Shown: positions 43,671-55,312, counted from the first letter of the stretch. The stretch is 64,000 nt of DNA from Prinia subflava (GCF_021018805.1 NC_086283.1:22657662-22721661), one strand, 5' to 3'. Notes: generated from the letters alone by a model not told the origin. Program-made: numbers and translations.

Positions 43671-44747
43671 AGGCTGCCTCCCATGAGCATTTCCATCCCT
43701 CCTCATCTTCTCTCCAAGGGCTGATGTCTTAGGGCTGCTTTAGTCTTATCCTTAATAGGAGAAATTTAGGGCTAAGGATGGCTGCAAACTGGAAAACAAA
43801 TTCCCCAAAAGTAGGGCAGGCAGGCCACAGAGCTGAGCCGAGACTGTCGCATTGTCTTTTCTCGTAGAAGTTCACATTTTTTCAGGGAAAAACAAAATTA
43901 AAGCAAACAAGTTGTGTTTGTTGGGATTTTGTTCTGGCTGTTTTGTGCCCCAGCGTGCCTGTGCCTGTGTGCATGCGTGGAATGGCTTGCTTCAGCTATT
44001 TTCCCATGGGAAGCCAAAGCAGGGAAATAAAAACCTAAAGTGGTTTTTTTTTTTTATCATTGCTGCTCAGAAACTAAACAATTTCAGCTATGCAGGATCC
44101 TGACAGAGGAAGGTAATTGAGATCACAGAGGCTTTTTCCCCACATGGGCACTTCCATGAGGGGGGTTTGATCCAACGGTTTTAAATGCTTTATTTTTAAA
44201 TATGTTTTTCCTACATGGCAAAAGAGTTTTCCCCAAGCCAGTGTTTTGCCCCAAACCCTTCTCTTCAGACTGTCCCCAAGGCCAGGAATGTGCTAGCCCA
44301 GGTACCTCAGGCTCAGCCTGGGCCACAACCCCACCTCAGGGATGATGACACTAATTAAGGTGGCATCATGTGTTTGGTGACCCAACTGTGGAGGAGAAGA
44401 AAGAGAGAGCTTGGCCTAAAAAAAGTGTAAATAAAGGACAAGTGGTTTGTGGGACCCAGGCAGGGAAAGGTTTGACCAACCCAAAGGTTTGATCAGCCCT
44501 TAATGAACAAATGGCTTAAAGCACACTTGGAGCTCAGGTCCCAGAGACACCAGTGACCAGTGGCAGTGGCCAGACCAGCCCCTCAGGGTCACTGTGGCAC
44601 TGGTGGCACCACAGAAGGCCTGGGAGCTTCCACAGATGCTGATGGGACAGCCAAAACCCACCTTATGGAACCTTGTGGGTGCTCACACCTTCTTCACTCC
44701 CTCTGTTCTCCCTCTTCCAGTCAGGATGAAGATGTATCTGTGTGGTT
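43671..44747. other. Unique noncoding sequence
   Basis: AT-rich near 43850-44090 with a T11-12 run; no gene or repeat family recognised. Confidence 0.5.
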
Positions 44748-44797
44748 CATCCATCCATCCATCCATCCATCCATCCATCCATCCATCCATCCATCCA
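44748..44797 (+). repeat. (CATC)12 microsatellite
   Basis: About 12.5 uninterrupted CATC units over 50 bases. Frames through it give His/Pro/Ser/Ile runs, not a protein. Confidence 0.95.
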
Positions 44798-44959
44798 GGG
44801 CTTGCTTTACCTCACCTATCTGAGGATATCCTGCCAGGCAGGAGCAGAGCTGGGCTCCTCAGGGCAGCAGTGCCCCAGTCCCCCCCACACCCCACTCCCA
44901 ACACTTTTTGTGGGTCTCCTGCTTTTCCCCCAGCCCAGAGACGCAGCCCCAGGATGCAT

Positions 44960-45060
44960 GGAGAGATAAGGCCCCGCTTACGTTACCTGACACTGCCTTC
45001 CTGCCACCTGATAGCATTAATTATGACTTATTCTAATATGAAAGGACCCCTTCAGAAGGT
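44960..45060. promoter_or_regulatory. Candidate conserved noncoding element
   Basis: GAGAGATAAGGCCCC (GATA), CGCTTACGTTACCTG, CACCTGATAGCATTAATTAT (TTAATTA at 45017-45023) and GACTTATTCTAATATG. About 100 bp of motif-dense sequence in GC-rich surroundings. Confidence 0.35.
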
Positions 45061-47162
45061 TTCCCCCTGCTCTGCCTCCATCCCCGTGCCCACCACGGGG
45101 ACCTCCCACCCCTACTGCCTCCCCTTCCCGAGCCCACGGGGACTTCCCAGTTTTCAGCAACAAGAGATACAGGAGGCTCTTTGAAAACGCTGCATGCTGG
45201 CAGCTTTCCCACCTCAGTTTCAAATCTCACTGGATAATATTCTCCATATTCCTTTATGGAAACCAGAAATTCTGGCTTTGCCATGTCTCGGCACGGCCGC
45301 ACTCACGCCTGAGCGATCGCTGCGAGGAGCTGGGGACAGCAGCGGTGACAGCAGTGACAGCAGGCACAGCCCTTGCCACTGGCCATCAAATAAGGTCTCA
45401 GAAGGCAGAGCTGGGGCAAACTCCTCTGCCAAACATGTTGCTTGCCTATAAGCGCAGCCGCAGGTCAACTGCAACACTGACACAACAGGAATGATCTTGT
45501 ACCCCACAAAAAGGGAAAAATCCGATCAAATCAGCCAAGCTGGACACGTCTGTTCTGCTGGCTTTGAAGGAAAGCTTCTTGAAGTTCTGTGATTTGGGCT
45601 GAAATGATGTTTTCAGGAGAAATATGCCTGTGTTTAACTCAAGCCCACCACTTAAGAAGCTTAAAAAGGAAAAGCTTGGAGCTCACATGGAATGTTTGCT
45701 TGATGATTGAACCAAATGTTTGGGTTGACTCAAGGCAGGTTTTCTGGACAGGGGATTTTTTCAGTTTGTTTTTCATTTTACTGCCTGCAAGTTTGGATTT
45801 TGTCAAGGTCTCCCAAGTTTCCTGTAACCCCTGTGGAAATACGGGCTGCCAAGGGCTGGGAGAGCCCCATGTCCCAGTGCAGGGGTGGTTAGTGAATTCC
45901 TACAGAACCCAGAATAGCCAGGGGCCTGCAAATAACCTGATGTGCTCTCCAGCTGCCAGGAATTCCCAGCCTAGGTTGTATGGGATGATCTGGAATGGGA
46001 AGGGCTCTGCTCAGGCACAGGGGAGCACTCCAGGGTCTCTTGTTCTGGGGTGTCTGTGGAGAGGATTGCTGGGAAAACCTCCCTTGTAAATGTGGTGAAA
46101 ACAGGTTTTCTCTCAGGATATCTGTGAGGGAAAAGCACGAATCTGCTCTAATCTGGTGCTGCTGGGAGCATTTGTGAGCATCTGCCTGAAGGTACGGAAG
46201 GGTGAAATGTCCTGCGGAGTGATAGGAGGATGTCTGTATTTCCATACAATTTATAAATGAGCCAGACACAGGGATAACTGGGTGGGATGCTCTCAGGAAC
46301 AAGAGCAGGCACGGACAGGAGCAGGTAACAGAGTCATCCCAAGGGGAAAACCCCTATGAGGTGGGAACAGAACTGAGCACGGGGGCAGCAAGAGCTAAAA
46401 ATGCACATTCTCAAACCCCAAAATGTGAACTCATGCCCCTGGATCAGGGCAACACCACTCCGAGGACAGGTACTCGTTGAAGGAAAGGAACTGCACAGCA
46501 AAGGACAAGAACAAACCCTAAAATGGGCTCTTTGCCCTAAAACACCTTCAAAACCCTTAAAAACCTTCATGGCCTGAGTCTGGCTTGTGCAGAAGCTGCT
46601 TTGAGCAGCCAAGTGACAGGAGGGGGAAGGACCCTGCCTGAGGGCAGAAGCCGGGGAGCAGCCCCAGGAAGGCTGGGACACCCATCCAACAGGTGCTGGG
46701 AAGGGAATGTCAGCTCAGCTGAATGGGAATGTTCTCTCCCAGCCTCTGAAGTGGAACTGCCAGGCCTCTCACTGCTCTTAATCCATAGCACATTGAGCAG
46801 CTAAATATATTCCTAGCCTAATGCAGCAGGGCCTTGCTAATCTGCCCTTCATCACTTGGACACTCAGGACTGCCTCTCTCCACATCCCAGTGTGCAGGTT
46901 TAATAGGAGAACCAGAAGGATGAGGGGTTCCTATTACCAAGAATTCCTGGCTCTGGCGAGTGTGACTCCAATTGCTCCCGAGGACACGACGAGGATGTGC
47001 ACCAGTAATCGAAACAGAAACTTGTCACAGGGAATGAGCCATGGCCTTCCCACCAGCCTGACCTTGTCCTGCGCTGGGTTGGGGGAAAAATTGCATTTTT
47101 TAATTTGCAAAACAATTCTCCCAGTCATTAGTGTGACTCAGGTCATGATTCTGGGGTGTTTT
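45061..47162. other. Unique noncoding sequence
   Basis: No gene or repeat family recognised. A 166-codon frame (45589-46089 +) has no domain. A splice-donor-like CTGAAG|GTACGG occurs near 46193 but has no partner exon that I can defend. Confidence 0.5.
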
Positions 47163-47305
47163 CATGGAATCACAGACTAGTTTAGGTTGGAAGGGACCTC
47201 AAAGGCCACCCAGTGCCACCCCTTGCCATGGACAGGGACCCCTTCCACTGTCCCATCCAACTTGGCCTTGAACACTCCCAGGGATGGGGAGTCCACTACC
47301 TCTCT
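47163..47305 (-). mobile_element. CR1 LINE fragment, minus orientation
   Basis: 'CATGGAATCACAGACTAGTT', 'TAGGTTGGAAGGGACCTCAA', 'CCCTTGCCATGGACAGGGAC', 'CCCTTCCACTGTCCCATCCA' and 'CTTGAACACTCCCAGGGATG' in CR1 reverse-complement order. It is missing the usual 'CCAGGTTGCTCCAAGCC' segment. Confidence 0.93.
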
Positions 47306-47759
47306 GATTTTCCTTGTGGATCTCAAATCCTCATCCCAGGTCCTGGCTCCTGGGATCAGAGCTGTTTGGGGAACAGTGCCAAAAGAACTCCCTTGAGCTG
47401 GGCCTTTGGAGTCAGTGACGGGACAGCATTCTTGTGCCTGGAAAAGCCCAGGATGCCCATCAGCCAGGAGTGAGTGTGCAGCACACCCCTCATAGTAGAG
47501 TCAGGCAGGCACAGGCAGCTGCCTCCACCCCACTCCCCAAAGGATAACTGACTTAATCCACCTAAATGGGACAAGAAATGTTCTCCAGGGATTCTGGGCA
47601 AAGGCTGGATGTGGAGATTCCCCACTCATCCCTTGCTTTGGGAGAAGAGCCCAGCCAGCCCTTCTCCCACATCCCAGGGGAAACAGGAGCTGGGGAAGGG
47701 GGAGCCAGGGTGCTGCCTCGTGCTCGGCCACCCGTAGCTAGCTAGTCCCATCTCCCACT

Positions 47760-47990
47760 CCCTGTGCCTGCATTAGCATTCCCCAAATCCTTTTAACGCA
47801 CTGATCTGATAAGGGATCTGCCTGTATTGGATTTTTTTTCCCGGTGACACATAACCCAGCTGGCTGGGTGGCGGCTCGGGGAGGAATCAAACGGTCGGGA
47901 ACAAATGAGTAAATCAAGTTACCGTTTTACATCTCTTTAAGTTGTTTCCCTCTAAGAGCTCCCCAGATTTTATCTCAGGTAGCTTAATTG
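47760..47990. promoter_or_regulatory. Candidate conserved noncoding element
   Basis: GCATTAGCATTCCCC, CTTTTAACGCACTGATC, TGATAAGGGATC (GATA), GTATTGGATTTTTTTTCCCGG, GGAATCAAACGG, GAGTAAATCAAGTTACCG, and GGTAGCTTAATTGG. It lacks CR1 or simple repeat and contrasts with its flanks. Confidence 0.37.
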
Positions 47991-50592
47991 GAACAGGAGA
48001 GCCGGGGCTCCTCGGAGCGCCGGGCTTTCCAAGGGAAGGGCAGCCCCCACCAGGTAGGAGCGAGCTTTGCTCGGGAAAGCACAAGGGAAGGGGAAAGGCA
48101 GGGATAATTCATCCAGTCTTGTGGGAAGTCTTGGCCGGGAGCCCCCGTGACAGTGAAGGAGACGGCCCGGGAGTCCCTTCCCAGTGGAGCTGAGCACTGC
48201 GGGAAGGGGGCTGTACGTCTTGGGGAGACCTTGGTCCCTCGGCATCACCTGCCCGGTGCCCTCACCTTCACCAGCTTATCCCGGGCATCCCACAGTGCCC
48301 TCCCTGCCAGCGTTCGTTGGATGCTTTTGTCTCTAGAGAGTCACAGGGCAACTTCCCGAGGTTTCAGCTTACCCACTTCAATCTCTCCCTTCGTTGTTCC
48401 CTGGCACCAGCTGTCTCCAACCCCCAGAGCTGGAACTCCTGGGAATTTGTGCCTTGGCGCTACAAGTTGCTCATCCAGACGAGAACTGAGCAATTGCTGT
48501 CCCTCCCTGAGCCCCTGTGGGCACGAGGCCACTCAGGAGCCTTGTCCTGGGCTGCTCCATCCCGCTGTTACCTTGGATGAAGCCCACACCAGTTCCCTGG
48601 GCTGGGAATCCTGTGCACACTCCCTACACCCCTGGATGTCTGCTGGCACGTCGCCCTGGGTGTGCAGACACACCTCACCTTCCATGGGCCAACCTCCCAT
48701 TCCAGCCTTCCCCATACTGGGAGAACTGGGCAGCTGCTGCTGAGCTTTGCTGTTCTCTGCTCTTGAAGTGTTTCCACACAGAAACTTGCCCGGATTTCCC
48801 TAACCTAAGAGATAATAACCTGAGGAATTTCTAGTCAGGCTTCATTGGCCATGGCATTTCACTGCTCTTTCACAAATCCCTGATGTCTTCCTACCCCAAA
48901 ACAGAGCAGAAATGGAAAACAAATCAATCCACATAACAACAGCATGATCAGGTTTTGTCTGGCCCGGAAGAGAGAGGAGAGAGCAAGGGAAGAGAGGAGA
49001 GATGGAGTGATAGGGAGAGAAGGGAGAGAAAGTGCAGGGCTGAGGAGGTGCAGCATTTATGGACTCATTGGAAACCATCAATCACTGTTAGTGCAAGAGG
49101 CTGTTTAGAGCTGGTGAGTATTAAATTCCAGCAGAATTTGATGAATAACAGGAGGAAAAACATTCCTGTTGCAGAAGAACAAAAACAAGAGTTCCCACTT
49201 CCCCCTGTACCAAACATCCCCAACCTGAGAGAAAGTCCTGGGAAAGGTTGTTCCTGAGCAAGGGGACATGCAGCAGCCTCATTGTGAACTCGAGAGGGGC
49301 TGCAGGGCTGAAAGGGATCTGAACTGGAACATGCAGGACCCCACTTTCCCAACTCAAACCTCCAGCTGGGGTGGAATGGATAGGGAGTGGCTCATTTTGC
49401 CTTAATGATCAGCCAGTCCCTGCTAATTATTAGCAACTGGATTGAGTCTGCTGAGATAAAATCAAGCTCCTGACTCCCCAAGCCCTGCACCCTTTGGGGC
49501 TCAGAGGGGTTCCTGATGCCCAGGGGCCTCCTTCTGCTGAACCTGTCATTCCACTGCCTGGGACACACTCAGGGCTGCCCTCCTGTCTCTAAAGATCCAG
49601 ACCCCAAAAGCACAGACCCCGGTGACGGAGATTGGCATTTGTTGCATCCCCACATCGTTCTCCAAAGCAGTCAGCAGCAGCATCTCTCCTTAATTAGACA
49701 GACTGGTAATGAGAGCTGAGGGCCCCAGAGGCTTGTCTGACATCACCAGGTACTGCTGTCAAGCAGACTCAGAAAAAATGCACTCAGATTCATCCAGAAC
49801 ATCCCCAGAATCAGGGAATTTGTCCTAAAAATGCAGGGGCTGATGCTTTGTCTTTGGTGTGTCTCAGTGCTGGGGAGGAGGGAGAGGAGCACCTGAACCC
49901 AGGGAGTTTTGGAAAACATCAAAAAATGGCACAGGGGGCACTTGGGCTTCTGATGAAGAATTAATTTGGCATCAGCATAAATGTGAAAGGGAAAGGCTGG
50001 TACAGCTGAGGTGACCTTTTCCCAGAGCCATGTGGGCTGTCATGGTGACAAATGGGACTCTCCAAGGTCACCTTGGTTTGCCTAACAAGGAGTGTCTGCA
50101 CTCTGGGGCCAGAGCCTGGACCCTCAAGCTGTTGTGGGAGGTGGGACTGAGGCATTCCCACTCTGGCCATATCCCAGAGGATGGGCAGTGGCTGTGCACC
50201 GTTCCAGCTGGGCAGAGACCACAACGTGGCCATGGCAACGTGAGCATGGCATGAACATGACACGGAAACATGAACATGTTCATGGCCACTCACCTCTGAG
50301 CACCAGGCTCTGACCCAACCCCCTCCTGCCCCCAGAGGTGCCAATGCTGCTGCGGGAATGGGATGGCAACATGGAATGTGTCCTGAAGGCACTGTGCCAT
50401 GGAGAGAGGGCACAGAATTCCCAGCACCTGGCATGGCACCCACTGAGAGACTCGAGCGCTGGTGGCACAGCTGGGAGCAGGATCCCCCCGGGGCCCTGGC
50501 CCTGTGTCCCCTGGGCCCTGTCCCTGCCATGTGGCAGCAGCCCAAGGACCGCTCTGATGGGAGAATGACTCACAGGGACTCTGCTGCGGGTG
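47991..50592. other. Unique noncoding sequence with purine tract
   Basis: A purine-rich tract lies at 48965-49035 (GAAGAGAGAGGAGAGAGC, GGGAAGAGAGGAGAGATGG). An AT-rich patch at 49395-49465 has GCTAATTATTAGC, a perfect palindrome. The 16-bp perfect palindrome CATGAACATGTTCATG sits at 50269-50284. No gene recognised. Confidence 0.5.
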
Positions 50593-50670
50593 TGTTTCCT
50601 ATTAGGGCCGTTCAAGTCTCCACAATTAGGAATGCAGCTCAACCAGAGTGTGAATCCCTAATAGGAAACA
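50593..50670. repeat. 15-bp perfect inverted repeat with 48-nt spacer
   Basis: TGTTTCCTATTAGGG (50593-50607) and its exact reverse complement CCCTAATAGGAAACA (50656-50670) enclose 48 bases that contain CACAATTAGGAATGC. An RNA of this region would fold into a stem of 15 bp. Size and terminal perfection are also compatible with a very short nonautonomous DNA element, but no clear target-site duplication is seen. Confidence 0.8.
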
Positions 50671-50849
50671 TGCCCCAGATGCACATGAGGGCCCCGAGGA
50701 AGATGCCAGCCCTGGAAAGGGCTGGGGGGCGAGAGCCGCCGGGATGGCTCCCACATGAGGCGGCATCAAAGGCGAGGCTGCAGTCCCAGGGTCTCCGTGG
50801 CCACTTCTGCCAACTTTGATCAGGGTTTGTCGTTTGACTCCCAAACAGT

Positions 50850-50880
50850 TTTTTCACACTTGTTTCCCAAGTGTGAAGAG
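50850..50880 (+). other. Short hairpin, 10-bp stem and 5-nt loop
   Basis: TTCACACTTG (50853-50862), loop TTTCC, CAAGTGTGAA (50868-50877). The stem extends by three pairs if G-U pairs are allowed. CACTTG/CAAGTG is an NKX2- or E-box-like word present in both arms. Confidence 0.7.
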
Positions 50881-51039
50881 CCCGAAGCCATGTTGGAAAC
50901 TCTGAGACAATTTCGGATTCCTTTGCAACAAAGCCAAGGCCAGGACAATGGGACTTTGATGTTATTGACATACTGGTTCAGAGTTTCCTTGTTTCCATTT
51001 CCCAGCATTAGGCCGGAGCAGAGGGCTGCTGCCTTGCTC

Positions 51040-51240
51040 TGTTTAATTAGGTAATGTTTGTACAGTGCTCGGAGAATATAAAGTGCTCAGCAAGTGGAAA
51101 GCGTTATCCTTATTACTATGCCTTCCATATCCACTGGCTGCGTTCAGTGGAGCTGCAAAAGCTTTGAAAGAAAAATAAAATAAGGTCAAGTTTATTTTAT
51201 TTAAATGTAAAATAAAATTGTATTGCTGAGCAGATGTAAT
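51040..51240 (+). promoter_or_regulatory. Candidate conserved element, possibly an ancient SINE/LINE 3' tail
   Basis: GTACAGTGCTCGGAGAATAT, AAAGTGCTCAGCAAGTGG, AAAGCGTTATCCTTATTACT resembles the 3' tail shared by old vertebrate SINEs and L2/L3-type LINEs (TGTAAAGTGCTTTGAGA ... GCGCTATATAAGTGCAAAGTATTATTATTA). TTTAATTAGGTAATG precedes it and GGTCAAGTTTATTTTATTTA follows. If correct, this is an element older than the CR1 copies and its preservation suggests exaptation. The match is by eye only. Confidence 0.38.
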
Positions 51241-52009
51241 GGACTGGCGGAGGCTGGGAGGGAAGAGCTCTGTGTGTCTCCGGAGCAGGCACAGTGCAGA
51301 CTGTGCCAAGCTGAGTCCCCTTGATGTTGTCCCAAGCTGTCCCATCACTGTGTGTGTCTGGTGTGGCCTGGACAAGCCCTTCCCAGAGGCAGCAGAAGCC
51401 AGGGCAGCTCCCAGCCTCCCTGCTGGAACTGTCACCAGTGGGGCTCCTGGTGCCCGTCATGCTTTCATCAGGCGGAGACGGGACAGCTACAGATGGGGGG
51501 CTGCTGAGCAGGGCCACCACGGCACTGCCAGGCACAGCTGGGCTGCACAGGGGCTCCCAGCACTGGCACATCCTCCCTGGGTGCTGCCAGCACTGCCAGC
51601 CCACGGGGCAGCATTCCAGAGACAGGGAAAACATCCCACTCCTAATGTTGCTGGCCTGTCTCCCAATCCCAGGCACTGAGGTGCTGTGAGAGATCCTGGA
51701 GGAGTAGCTGAGAATGGGACACCCCTGCACTGCCACAGCTGTCCCCCAACCCAGAGTGGTGCCAGGGATGCTCCCACCCAGGACTGCTCCACTTGGGCCC
51801 CCGGGCTGGGGCTGGCTGAGTCTTCTCAGGCTGCTGTTGCCTTTTTCCTTCCCCTGGGTGATTTTCCCTCATTGTGATTCCTTTCCTTGCTGGTGATAAA
51901 ATATTTGATGAGTTGCACTGAAGGCCCAGACTCAGCAGCCCACCCCAACCCTCCCACCCCAGCCTCTCCCCCACCAAATATGTTTGTATTTTTAACATTT
52001 TTAGGCAAC
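51241..52009. other. Unique noncoding sequence
   Basis: No gene or repeat family recognised. Overlapping frames of 100-179 codons on opposite strands indicate GC-rich chance reading frames. Confidence 0.5.
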
Positions 52010-52225
52010 AATCTTAAACCGAAGCAGATGTGACAATGAATATTTATCTGCAGCATCTCAGTATGGGATTTTCTCTTAAACTCGATAAAATAAACTGCTC
52101 AGGATACAGAACAACATTTCTCCTAATATACAATACACAAGGGGCAGGAGGGGAATTAGCAGATGAACTCGGCATTAAAGCCATTTAAAATCAAAAGAGC
52201 AGCAGCATTTACATGCGAAGAGAAC
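52010..52225. promoter_or_regulatory. Candidate conserved noncoding element
   Basis: ATCTTAAACCGAAGCAGATG, GTGACAATGAATATTTATC (SOX-like ACAATG), CTTAAACTCGATAAAATAAAC, CTCCTAATATACAATACAC, GGGAATTAGCAGATG, CGGCATTAAAGCCATTTAAA and GCATTTACATGCG. AT-rich, repeat-free and motif-dense for over 200 bp. Confidence 0.42.
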
Positions 52226-54574
52226 AGTTGGTGCTTTCAGTGGGATCCTGGCGTGTTTCCTTCTCATTCCTGGAGGCTTGCAAACACCAGGCAGTAAGGT
52301 TCCTGCCTGGGAGGGGCAGGTGAGCTGGGAGCTCTTCCCACAGGTGGGAGAGGCAGGAGCAGCCCCTGTCCTGAGTGGGGAAAGGCTCCCATAGGATGGG
52401 ATGAGGAACAGAGTGAGGAAGGGAATAAGGCAAACACTGCTCCAGTGACAAGGAGGTTGCCAGGTCCCAGCCTCGTGTCTCTCCGACGCAACCATTGCTG
52501 TCCCTGCCTCCTGGGGGCTCACAGCAGCTCTCCCCTGCTGACTTCACCACGGTTTGTTGCCATCCAGCAGGAGAGTGGCAGTCAGGGGGAACTGTCCCCA
52601 CCCACCCTGCCTCCGTGCTTGGAGGCTGCTGGATTTACCCTGCTGGGTAATGATGTACACAGGATGTTTCAGGCTCCCTGGGCTGGGACTTCTGGGCTTC
52701 CAGGGCAGGATGTGTCTTTGCTGGTTCTTCAGCATCACTCTGTGCAGCAGAGGGTGGAATGCTGTGGGATCCCTTGTGCCCAGGGGTAGGATGAGCTCCT
52801 GTCCCACAGGGCAGCCCCACGGGACCAAATCCGTGCTTGCTCTGGTGCTGAGAGTCCCTTCCTGCCTACCCTGCTCATCCTCAGGGCCTAGCTTTTGGGG
52901 CTCGAAGTGAGGAGTGACTGAAAACTGCTGCAAACCTTGGGATGAACGCTGGGGCTGGGCCCAGCCCTGCTGGATCTGGCAGCTGCTGGAGGCAGCGCTT
53001 TCTCCCGGAGCTGGAGGGCATTGCCAACCTTGCCACGTTGTGCTCCAAGAGCCAGCCACGTTTCTCCAACCTGCTGTCTCTGACGCAAATCCAGAACAAT
53101 ACGCAGCTTAAAAATAACAACCACAACAAAGAGGCTCCTCCACCACCCCAGAGAGCCCCACGCACACGGAGCCCTCCCCAAAGCCCGAGCAGGGAGAGGG
53201 CACAGGGGGTGGGTGTGAGCCCGGGGGCCTGGGCATGGGTGGGAGGCTGGAGGGGCAGCAGGAGGGTCTGTCCTATCCTGTGTCCAGGGCTAAGAGGCCC
53301 CTAAAGCCCTGCATGCTCATTCACTGCCCCACAGCTCTGCAAAGGGAGCAATTTGGAGGGACCAGGAACAGTTGTGCCACGATGGTGGCACACTGTGACA
53401 TTCCCCAGCTGAGCTGAGCCAGTGACCGCAGCACCACACACTGGAACATCTTGTTCCTCTGGTTTAGGACCAACTACCCTCCACCTCCTCTCCTAGAGAG
53501 GCATCTGTGTCTCTGGGTCCTGAGGGACCCCTAAATAACAAGTCAAAGGGACAAGGTCTCCTTTGGTCTGCAAAGAACATGAACTGGAGCCAAAAATCTG
53601 CTGACTGAAAGGGCTCAGTGGCTTTCTGAGGGCAATGGTCCCAGCTGGTGTCACTCACAGTGTCAGAAATGGGATAGAGACTGTTGGAGCCTGGAGGGAG
53701 CATTTCCCATGCTGAACAGAGACCAGGCTGACACAGGAGATGCCTCTAGCCACCAGCACAGGCCCTTGGGCCAGGGTGGTGGAAGGCTTTGGAGTGCCTG
53801 TGTTTTTAAAGCATGGGGAGGGTCCCCAGACCCTGCCCCATCCCCTGCCCAGGAGGATCCTGCTCAGGACTTTGTATTTCTGTCTCTTCCAGCCAGCACA
53901 ACATCCCACCCCACAGTCCCCCTGCCCTGAGGAGGGATTTCCGCCTTGCTCTTTAGACCCCGAGCTTGGCCAGGTCAGGGCTTCTCATGTGACTCCTGGG
54001 GCAATGAACATTCCACCCTCATCCTTCACCTCCAGATCTTGGCCAGGTCCAGGTTCCCCTCATGCCTTCCCGGGGTGTGAAGGAGGAAGGGTTTCATTTC
54101 CTGAGCTGTGCCCAGAGCCCTCAGGGAAGCAAGAGGGACATTCCCAGCCGAGGAGCTGCCCAGCATCCCGAGACAGGTTTTGTTCATTCCCAAATTCCAT
54201 GACAGCGGCCTGATGCGATGCTGCAGCCACAGAACATTCCTTTGTAAGGAAATAAAGTGTCAGTGCCACAGCTGTGACATCCAAGCTCCGCTTCAGTAGC
54301 GTGCCCTGGGCAGAAAGAGGCGGCGGGTTCCTGTTTAGGTTTTCGGTTACGGTGTTTGTAAAATATTTATTTTTCTTGGTGTTTCTATCCCAGCCTTTTT
54401 AGAATCCAAATATTTGGAGGCTGGAGGAGCGGCGGCCGGGCTCAGCACTGCTCTGCTGGCTGGGCTCGGCATGTGCCAGGCATGCTGATGGCCCTGGACC
54501 CCCCCAGCCAGCCCTCAGCATCAGACAGTGTTTGAATGCAGTCTCCAGGGGTGGAGAGGGTGGTATGAGGCACT
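52226..54574. other. Unique noncoding sequence
   Basis: GC-rich sequence with no recognised gene. AT-rich patch at 54340-54420 (GTTTGTAAAATATTTATTTTTC). Nothing else stands out. Confidence 0.5.
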
Positions 54575-54640
54575 GAAAGAGCAGGGAGAGGAGAAGAAAA
54601 GGAGAAGAAAACAGAAAAGAGAGAAAGAAAAAAAAGCAAG
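54575..54640 (+). repeat. Purine-rich low-complexity tract
   Basis: GAGAGGAGAAGAAAAGGAGA followed by AGAAAACAGAAAAGAGAGAA and AGAAAAAAAAGC. Adjacent downstream DNA (54650-54680) has an AATAAATAATAGTAATAAAA patch. Confidence 0.8.
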
Positions 54641-54680
54641 GCAGTGGCGTATAAATGAATAAATAATAGTAATAAAAAAG

Positions 54681-55269
54681 ATCATTGGGAAGCAAAGACA
54701 TTCTTTATGGTGCATTAATGTGTTTTCTCAGCTGCTCTCTTGACTCGGCACCAGCTCTTGCAGTTCCTGTCCTCAGGACACTCTGTTGGATGCAGGAAGG
54801 TTTGTTCTGGCTGCTCTGTCCCAATCCCACTGCCCCTGGAGCTCCTGTCACCCACTGCCTCGTGGGGGAAGGAGAACCTGCCCCTTTCCCCATGGCCTCC
54901 ACGCCCATCACTGTCTCCTGGGATTCTGCTCTTTGGGAGAAGAGCTTCTTGTTCCAGAACAGCCCCTCAGATGGAAATGCCACAAGAACCTGGGGTTTTG
55001 TCCCCTTGGTGACACCTGGCGCTGCCTCCCCCCATTTTCTGAGGTTCCCTGAGCCCATGCTTTCCTCCTCCCCCATCTCCAGCAGCTTCCCAGGGAAGGG
55101 ATCCATCCGCAGAGCTGGTGGGACCCCAGCCGTGGAGGCAGCAGCTCTTATCAGGCGGCTGCCAGCTCTGTCACCATGCTGTGCTGAGTGACGGGCGCTC
55201 CCACCTGCTCCCGGCGCTGAGCACAGGGTGCTGCTGCTGCTGCTATAGAAACACCCAACTTCTTACACT
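54681..55269. other. Unique noncoding sequence
   Basis: No gene recognised. Contains a CTG trinucleotide run of five units near 55228-55244. Confidence 0.5.
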
Positions 55270-55312
55270 TACCTCCTTTCTTCTTTCTCTCTTTTCTTTT
55301 TCCCTTTAGACC
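55270..55312 (+). other. Strong splice-acceptor-like polypyrimidine tract
   Basis: TACACTTACCTCCTTTC then TTCTTTCTCTCTTTTCTTTT and TCCCTTTAG ends at 55309, followed by ACC. This is about 40 nearly pure pyrimidines followed by TTTAG, an excellent 3' splice site by general rules. The frame after it (starting TLKAASEFPHDSKED) stays open only 26 codons and no GTAAGT-type donor follows closely, so an exon is not proven. It may be a chance pyrimidine tract. Confidence 0.25.

Noticed and set aside
44700..44820. His/Pro/Ser/Ile repeat protein
   Set aside because: Direct product of the (CATC)n microsatellite.
47942..48060. Collagen-like exon (GEPGLLGAPGFP in one plus frame, followed by an AG|GTAGGAG donor)
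   Set aside because: Only about four Gly-X-Y triplets hold before the pattern breaks (REGQPPPG), the acceptor position does not give the phase-0 GGN start typical of collagen exons, and no other collagen-like exon is present in 64 kb.
50850..50880. Rho-independent-like terminator hairpin with nearby T run
   Set aside because: The T run precedes the stem instead of following it, and the genome is eukaryotic, where such terminators do not apply.
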